A stretch of DNA of 64,000 nucleotides from Haemonchus contortus (lineage: Eukaryota; Nematoda; Chromadorea; Rhabditida; Trichostrongylidae), in the NCBI GenBank assembly GCA_000469685.2, contig LS997562.1:40004345-40068344 (forward strand), given 5' to 3'. The translations under genes and the position numbers were made by a program. Positions 47,601 through 56,600 of the stretch are shown piece by piece (the first letter of the stretch is position 1; the number at the start of each line of letters is the position of its first letter). Under the pieces are notes generated by a model that saw only the letters and a list, made by a program, of their open reading frames with translations, did not search any database and had not been told where the DNA came from.

Positions 47601-50600
47601 TCCAATGATAGTGGTCCCGGTTCTTATGAGTCCACCAATGTCGCCAACCCCAACGGTGACAGAACAATCGGTACCATCAGTTACCGTTTTGGAAAGACTT
47701 TCGGTTCCACAAGGTCGTGTTACGGCAAGTCTGTCGGCTCCACCAGGAGGTATCGCATGTAGCCCTTCACCACCGCCGCCAGGGGCTATCGGTGATCAGT
47801 CACGAAACGTCAGGAAGAGCTTGTCTCCTCCAAGAATCCATGGGCTCAACGCTATTACTACATCATCTAGCTGTGTGCAGGTTCCAGGTAAAATCCAGGA
47901 TACTCGCCGCTTGCTATTGGCTTCTAAAGCTTCCTGCTTTGTATAGGATCTTTGGCACCTGAGAATCAACTTAGGCCTATAGACAACTGCCTAGAACGGT
48001 TGCATGACAGTCAAACAACCATAGGATCAACCCTTGTTCAGGCTAAAAGAGCCTTTGGTTTTTACCTGCTTCCTAACCATAGATTGAAAGAGGACGTCGT
48101 GTGGACGTCAGTTAGTTTCGTAGATTTTACTCTCCTCTATGGTTCTGAGGGTATAACAGGTGCAAGGCGTATCCTAGAGCAATAGATCATCACCATCTAA
48201 TCACTTCTACGATTCGGCCTAGATTGCATGGCTCTCACATTTATCGCTAACAATGAGCTCGGCTATCACTGAAAGCTTTCCTTTCTGTACATTGATATGG
48301 TAAATTTCTGCATTGTAGGTAACGTGTCCACGTCTGAGGACTTGAGTACGGCAACGAAAAGCGATACGACACTGAAAGGCAGTAGGGCCAATAGTATGGC
48401 GGATCCACCTGTAAAGAACACCGAAGCGCCCGTCGTTGCATCACCACCACCACCACCACCGAAGGTTTCTTTTAAAATACACTTCTTGCACGAAAATTTC
48501 GATTTCAGGCAGACATCATGGGCGGAGCTGTCCGGTGTCGTCTATGATCTCCGTGCGTGCAGCTGTTTCCCTGTTACAGGCAGGTCTTGTTCACGGACCA
48601 ATGGTGATCATAGACAGTACCAGGAAGTTCCGCCCATTCGAGTTGACGCGATATGAGAGCGTCTTATGGATAAACCAGTGGGATCTCCTCCGTAATATTC
48701 GCACCTATTACTTACTATCAGCTGTTGGGAGCCCTGGTGCTCATTTTTTGTTTAGTATAGTTATGCTTAAATAACAGAAATGCATAGTGCACGATTTTCG
48801 CACGATTTTTTTCTCATTAATGTGTTTTCTACTTCACTGTTTAGTATAGTTATTCACCTTCACAAATGCACATCTACATTTTGCTCTATTTAACCCATTT
48901 GCTTTCATTTCAGTCTAACGATAGCGGCAGTTTAGACGATTTTACTGAGTTCTGCGAGGTGAGTGCTGTTAGATCAATTCCACACAAAAGTTCATACTTC
49001 ATAGCAGTCCAAACTATTGATCAGATCCAGGGGCCAAAAGATAGCCATAGCTACTGTCTAATTCTGCCCTAATGTAATGATAGATATTCGATGTTGAATG
49101 GGCGGGAAACACACGAAAGTTTGGCCAGTCACCGTTAGCCTTAGTCTCAGGTAGCCCCGCCCATTACATGAACTCGTCCAAGGCACATCTGTTAATCTCC
49201 TGACATAGGCTTTCTTTTCTGGATAGTATAGAGAGCACCGATTTTGTTATAACAGCACTTTACTCTAATGAATGGCATAACATAGTTTGCTTACTAGATT
49301 AGGTTAGCTTGCAAGTTTGGATACTGTAGAGTAGTCTAATAGTAGTTCGCTCAATTTATTGTTTAATTTTTCTGCAAAACGAGAGGGCCATATAAACGTG
49401 TAAGGGGATTCTCCGACGTTGGTGCACACATCCGTCTGACGTATTTTTTTTTCTGAAAAGCGCGATCGAAAAATTTCGAGTGGCTGCCTAGACTAATCAA
49501 ACGTTTTTTATTATGTCCAAAGACTTTTCAATCAAGCGAAGCTCCATCCTAGGGTTCGAGATTTTCGTGAAGCTATGAAAGCTTTATCGTACCCCCCTTT
49601 TTCGGACGAGCCCGAAACAAAGCCGTCATAGGCGTTAGTAGGTTAGGTAGATTCGGGTGGGGCGGGGAGGAGAAGTAAGAAAAACCAAAGGCGTGCAGCT
49701 TACACTGATTTTATTGTCGAACTCCTCAACACCTTATTACACTTTATAAGTTGTGAGAAGCCGTAATTCCAAGAAATTCTCAGGGGAGCGTGGCTTTGCC
49801 TTTGAGATTCCAACACTACTTTGATAGAAATGAAAATTACTAAATAAAAACTTGCTACAAAATTTGTTGATTCCTGACCTGGATGATTCCAGTCGGGAAC
49901 TGATGCGTCGAGTATCATCGACGATGAATCTCAATATAGCGCTGTCGTCCACTTCAAGCCGAACAAGGTATTGTGATTTAGTGCTTTCATTCATTTGTAA
50001 GCGAACGTTAAATAAACGAATAATTAATGATAATATTGAGTTATTTGCAGTTGATTACAGCTTTTATTTAGATTTAACGGAAAAATGCGCATGTCATGTC
50101 GTGTTTAACTAAATTAGTAGTTTAGACACTGAACAACTGTAAATTTCTTTTGCTTTTTTTTACTAGGAATTTTCTACTGGGCGGTTTATATTCAATCAAT
50201 CCGTCCCGAAACCTAGAAGCGAGAGTCCAGTGTCCGACGAATCCAAAGAGACCCAATAAAATTGCATCCAGAATGGAGCACATTGTGTTCATGAGCAAAC
50301 ATAATTAGGATACTGTATTGTAGGATACTGTAGACTACTGTAGCACAGTATGACTGCCCAAAGTAGCCTTTCAAGCCTGCAACCAAATTTTTCTTAAGGA
50401 CAATCTTAACTGTAATGATGTATTGTTGCAGCTCAAAGTGAAGCGAGTGGCCCCCGTGCCTGGCTTGTGGAAGGTGGAAGGTGCTGACGAATTCATCAGT
50501 AAGAACAAACGCCTTGTCAGGTGAGAGCCTTCGGGGGAGGTTTGGGGATGGAAATTTGCCACGAGTGAGGTGAAGACGTTCTAGGGAACCCGAGCAAGAA

Positions 50601-53600
50601 ACGATTATCTACGTGTGGAAGGTTCGACCACGTGAATTTGGCATCAAACGCATAAAGATGCCAAAAACGACAGTTGTGAAGAAGCCAGAACCAGTGAAAC
50701 CACTCGTCACGGTGCCGGTCACCGAGGATCAGAAGAAGGAGGTTAAGGTAAATAGCCAAATCGCAGGCGAAAAGAGACCGAAGAAGAAGATTGGCCCATC
50801 GATGCTCAAGAAATTGGTGGGATTTTGGAAAGCTATTTTAATATTTAAAATACATCACCTAAGTTTCTCAGGTACAGGAGGAGATCTCACTGGGGATCAC
50901 TCACTTCTGAAAAGTAACCAAGTATGATTTCAGTTCTCTGGAATAACAAAGGACGAAAAAGTTGAGGAGAAGGTCGTGGTTGAAGAAGAAAAGAAGCCGG
51001 TCAAGAAGTTTGAGGCGCCGGTGGTGAAGATTGAAAAGAAAACTCCGCCACCTCAGAGGAAAGTGGCGAAGGCTGCAGTTGTGGAGCCGTCGAAGGAGAA
51101 GGTTGAACAAGCCAAGGCTGCAGTTGTGGAGCCGACGAAAGAGAAGGCTGGACAAGCGAAGGCTGCCGTTGTGGAACCGTCGAAGGAGAAGGTTGAACAA
51201 AAGCCAGCTGTTCCGGAACCGAAGAAAGATGTCGAGCTCAAGGGGATGAAAGTGTCAGCGAAACCGGCAGTACCTAAGGAGGAAAAGATTCAGGTGGGAT
51301 TTTCACAATTTTGTACAATTTTTTTTGCAAATGGCTCTGGATTATGAGATAGAGAGTTTGATAGGTGAATTTTTTTTTACCAACAGTGCGCCACGTATTC
51401 ATCTTCTGCTAGAGTTTTTTAATGAGTGCTTAAATCATGCAGCGACTTGTGGAAATAATCGGAGCTCCAGTTTTTGCTCATCTTGGTTGATCCATTAGTA
51501 CCACTAAACTGACCCTAACGAGTGAAAGATCAGATCCCTGAATAACGCTACTTGCTATTGCACCATTTTGGCCCATTTCAGGATTATGCGAAAGTTCCAC
51601 AATCATTGAGGTTTTTTTTTTGAAGTTTAAAATCTAATGTTAGTATTAGAATTCCATAGTTGCTACGAAAGTCTAATGAAACTTTTCGCAGTACTTTTTT
51701 TCTGTTTCCGGTTTTCTTCTCATTCAGATTCGAAGTAGGATGAACCTAATTCTTCAACGGGGTCCATCCGCAGGGGATGAAAAGCAGGGGGGGGGGGTAA
51801 GAAGTGTAGGCCTAATTACTTTTTGAAGGGCAGCTAATATATTGGGGTACTTTTGGGATGTTGAGTGAAAGTCGAATGCATGGCATGCTCTAATTAATCA
51901 ATACGAGCCATTGAAACTGTTTTAATTATCTCTAATTGCTCCGAAACTACTTTACGTGCTATTAGAACTAGCTAATCTTCAGATATCAGCCGTTCTACGA
52001 TCGAAAACTGCTGCATGCAAAGGGGAAGTAACTGTAATCCTGGTGCAGCCAGTATTGTAAGTGTCGATTGCTGAGATTGATTGATCTGCCGTAAAACTTC
52101 GGTTCACCGGATTCACCAGTCAATAATCATGCATTCAGCGTGGTGTACAAACATCCCCAGAAGATTCGAGAGAAAAAGCCTTTGGTAACGAAGTCTGTCA
52201 GTTACTCGTTAGTCAAAAAGCCACTACAGCTCGACGGGCAGAAGACAATCGTACAAAAGAAGTATGCTACTTCTAAAGCACAACATTTTTCTCGTATCGA
52301 TGTTCTGTTGAACGCATTACTGTAACGTAGGAGTACTGTAATGTAGAAGTATTCTAGGGACTGCAGTCTTATGTAGTAGCTGAAGACGGGATATTTCAGG
52401 AAGTCATCGGCGTCGGTGAAACTCTCATGTAAAGCAACTTCTGTCAAGCATGCTACGTGCATCAAGGAATTCAACAGGAAAGCTGCTCAATTTGGAGCTC
52501 AGGTGATTTTATACTTTGGCATGGGAATCTGCTGCTTCTAGGCTAACCAGGGAGGGGTAGTCTACTTATCTTGGAACTTTGAATTCAGACCCAGATAAAT
52601 CGATAGAGTTTTGAATGCTGTTTGCGAAAATGGAAATTAAAACTGCAAGACGATTCCCCTCAAAAAGTTATGGGGGCCCGGATTTTGCTCGACAGTAGTA
52701 TCAATTGTCTAAAGAAATATCAGAAAGTGTTTAGAGAGCCTTTGATGAAATGAAAAAACACTTTGCAAAAAAGCGGACAATGGCGGAGAGGGCCCCTCAT
52801 TTTACGCCCACGAAGCGAGACCACTACCACTAGGTCTCGTGGGCGTTTGATATGGAAGCGACGAGTTCGCATTTCCAATTGATACTACTGTCGAGCGAAA
52901 TTCGGGCCCCCATAACTTTTTAAGGAGAATCGTCTTGCAGTTTTAATTCCATTTTCGAAAACAGCATTCAGAACTCTATCGATTCATCCGGGTCTGAATT
53001 CAAAGTTCCAAGATAAGTAGACTATCCCTCCCTGGTAAGCCGTTAACAGCCAGACGGTTTTCCCTTGGAATACCGGGTGAGCTCCCGCGGTCAATCACAA
53101 AGAGCAAAGGAGTGAAAGCCAGAGTGGGAGGGCGAGTACTTACGCTCCATTGGTATTGACATACCCACTTTTATTCGCATTTTGATGCAATTCTGCCACC
53201 TTGGGGAACCTGTAGTCGACCTAGCCATTGTTGCATTCATCGTCGGATAGCTCTTGCGAAGTAGTCGTAGGTCATAGAAACTCCTGAAAACTTTTAAAGG
53301 TTTCTGTCTACGCGTTGCATTCTAGATACTTCCTCTCTAAGCTAATAATAGGGAGTTTCCTCTCCAAGTGATAAGAAAATTTGATGGGAAAAGTGCAAAC
53401 CCTAGAAAAAAAGCCTGATGTATATGTCCTCGACGATGTTTTTGGGTTTGTACTCGAGTCGACTGCATGTGAAGAAGGATCTCAGATGGGTTATAAGTGA
53501 GGAGTCTCTTGAGAGTCTTGAGAGAAACGCTTGGCACGCATTCAAATCACTGATTAGTAGGGATGAAATTCTGGAGACAGAGAGGGAGATGGATAAGGAC

Positions 53601-56600
53601 AGAAGAGGTTCCAACCGTTCTCGGGAGAAAAATCCATCAGTAAAAGGTTGACATTTCATGATAAGGATGCAGTGAGATCAGTTCCTATTAATCGCAAATC
53701 CGAGTTACCCATGGAATTTTTGGAGGTTCGGGAACGAATCTGGTGATACCGGCTTCATAACTTAAAGACTTTAAGCCGACGTACTACCTCGGTTTCTGTT
53801 TCCACCTATATATTCGACCTATTCCAGGTCACTGTTGACGTTCCAGTGCTTGATGTGAATCTCAGCCGAGTACGACTGAGTATCAGACGTCCTAAGAAGA
53901 CATTGTAAGTTGATATCTATGGTAGTTTCATAGGTTATTGTCGAACTGCCATGGAATCTTTTGAAGGCCTCCCCCTCCTGTTGAGAACGAAACTACGCCA
54001 AGGAGAAGTACAAGCGTGGAAAGCGAGCTCGCTTACCTCCAGGCAGTTCGTAGAGCCGTAGAGGTGAGTTTTTTCTTTTTCTTCCTACTTTGATTGGAAT
54101 TTTTTCTGGTTACCATACGACAGAACATTCTTTCTGTCTTGGAAGCCACGGCCAAACATCACCAGTGACATACGTCGCTGCCCATATGTTTCATGGCTAT
54201 AACAACATGCTTTGGGTGTGCTATATCTTTTCCGCTATCACACACCACTGTCTGCCAGCGTGCTCCTGAGAATTTCTAGAAAAATTGGTAGAAAGGAGAG
54301 CTCAAGGGAGTGATCACGATCCTAATGATTGCCGATAACATTAATGATGTAATGACAGTGATGTATGAAGTTTTATCATAATATATGATAATATACTATA
54401 ATTTACAGTAACTCATAATAATACATAATAAAAGATGATAACGTGAAGTAATAATGGTACTTAGTAACATATAATAATATGTAATATCATGTCGTAATGA
54501 GTATGTGATGATGTTTACAAGCAAGAAATAATACGGAATAAGGGCAAAGAAATATTTTATACTAGTGGTAGCAATATCTAGTAATAATAGTGTGTACTAT
54601 GTATAATAACTAGCATAATGACTGATTTATATGTATCTGCCTCAGTCCTGATAGTTGTTTTTCGCACTCTTTTTTCAAATTCAATATTTTGTTGGTGAAA
54701 AAGCAAGTTTTATTCTGAGAGCGCTAGCCAACAGAAAGGTGGGGATGGTGCAGGTTTGCAAAGCACTCAGCTCAGTGATTTTCTGACGACTCGGCGAAGT
54801 AACATATGGTTTGGTATTATTATGATGCAGTAAAATGAGCATCCTGTTGAACTTGTCGCCGGGTTCTTATCATTGAGCAGTTTAAATCATGCATCTAGTG
54901 GCAGTTTCTCTTCCGGAGGAGCTTCTTGTTCAGTCTTAAAGTTTCCGATAGATATCTTTTGTCCTGTTGTTCGTATACAGTTGTGCTTTCTTGGTGTTTC
55001 CATCGTTATCAAATTGGCTGGCATCCAAATGAGCTCCTTCCAACCGTGCAGTTGAGTTGTGGCATCAATAAATAAGTCTAGAAAGTTTGAAATCACGGTG
55101 GGGTTGGCTGAGCTTACAACTCCGAGCCCTGATACAGATGCCTTCACCAACTGTCTTAGCTAACAATTACCCATTCCCATTCCCGAGCACTATGTTCAGG
55201 GAGGATTCCGGGTGGCGCATGGCCCGATCATCGGATATAGGGTCGATACCCAGTCATACTACCCCAATTTCTCATCGTCGTGAGGCCGATCAATCAGCAC
55301 CAGTCTAGTCTAGTAGGATGAAACCAGTGCCTCTTATAAATGATGGCCTCCGCATGTCATTCATAGGTCATCTACACGTTCAAACGATTCTGGATTGAAG
55401 TCGAATGCGAGAGACTGATCAAAGCCGGGAAACTATGTTGGTTGTTCTTCGGAATTCTGACAGCATGGCACTGCAGTAACAATAGAAGCGTCCGCAGTAA
55501 TCTTGCAGCATTCCATGAATCCTAGCTCGATGAGAAATTTTGATTCTTCCTTAATTCACCGTTGGGTTACCCAACACTTTGGTAATCCCGGACGTAGGAA
55601 TCAATAATGACTCCCAGGTTCTTGTCCAAACACGGAACCCATTCAAAAAATCTACGATCCCGGGTAGAAGTCGAATTTTTGGCCTACTGCAATGGAGGAC
55701 GTCGAAGAGGCAAAACTTCCAGTTTCAACTTGCATGAGGCGCCTGGGAGAATTCGAGAAATGTTCAGGTTCACGTTTAACCTTTGAAATTCTGGAAGAGG
55801 CGCAGTGTATTTAGTTTTTGTCCGTAGAAATATGGTGTTCGCCGACGTGAAGGTGGAAAACTGGTAGTAATTTACGTCTCCGACCATCCCTCGCAATTCG
55901 CTGAAGCCCAGTCGTCGATAATTTATGAGTTTTCTCATCTTCATGCATAGGAGCTTTGTGACGTATTAGTTCCTCTAAGTGAATGTAATGTCACACTCTT
56001 TGTCCATTCGACACCGACTCAACCTTGTAGTTCATATGTCTTACGTTTATGACAACCATGACAACTGTTCCTCAATGTGGTCAGAGAGTCACCTTTTGCT
56101 ATCGTGCCGACAACATTTGTGTAAGATTGCATGGAATATGTCACGAAGGCAAGCTGTCGTCGAAGTTCTGCCGCTGGAAATGAATTGATTTGGAAATTTG
56201 ATCCCAAAACATTACAGGAGTGCACTGTTATTTGCTTCAAAATTGACTGAAGGCATCTGTCGGGAAAATCAGGAGTTTTGCAAGAACTTTGTGAGATTTC
56301 CTGTTTCATACTGTGAAGATAAATACCGGTAAGTAAGCCTAGTCGGTCATGTAATGCGCGAACTTGTGAGGATTAAAAAATGGCTACGTTTGTAAACTCG
56401 AATTGCGGTGGGGTTCAACTGCTAGACCCTGGAGGGTGTGGTTATACTTTTGGTTTTTACTTCATATTTCAACTATTTTTACCATCTATTTATCGTTTGT
56501 TTTTCGAAAGTGGCTGTCAAACTTCGAAAAAATTTTTGTAGTTGTACTACTTGTTAAATTTTTATGGGTTCCATCGTAATTGTTAATTTACCTACTAGTA

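Noticed and set aside
48514..48590. Possible exon between gene A exons 14 and 15 (TSWAELSGVVYD)
   Set aside because: All usable donors leave phase 1, but the next exon needs phase 0.
48436..48774. Frame beginning with a poly-His run
   Set aside because: Alternative frame of the CACCAC proline codons of gene A exon 14; continues across the donor site.
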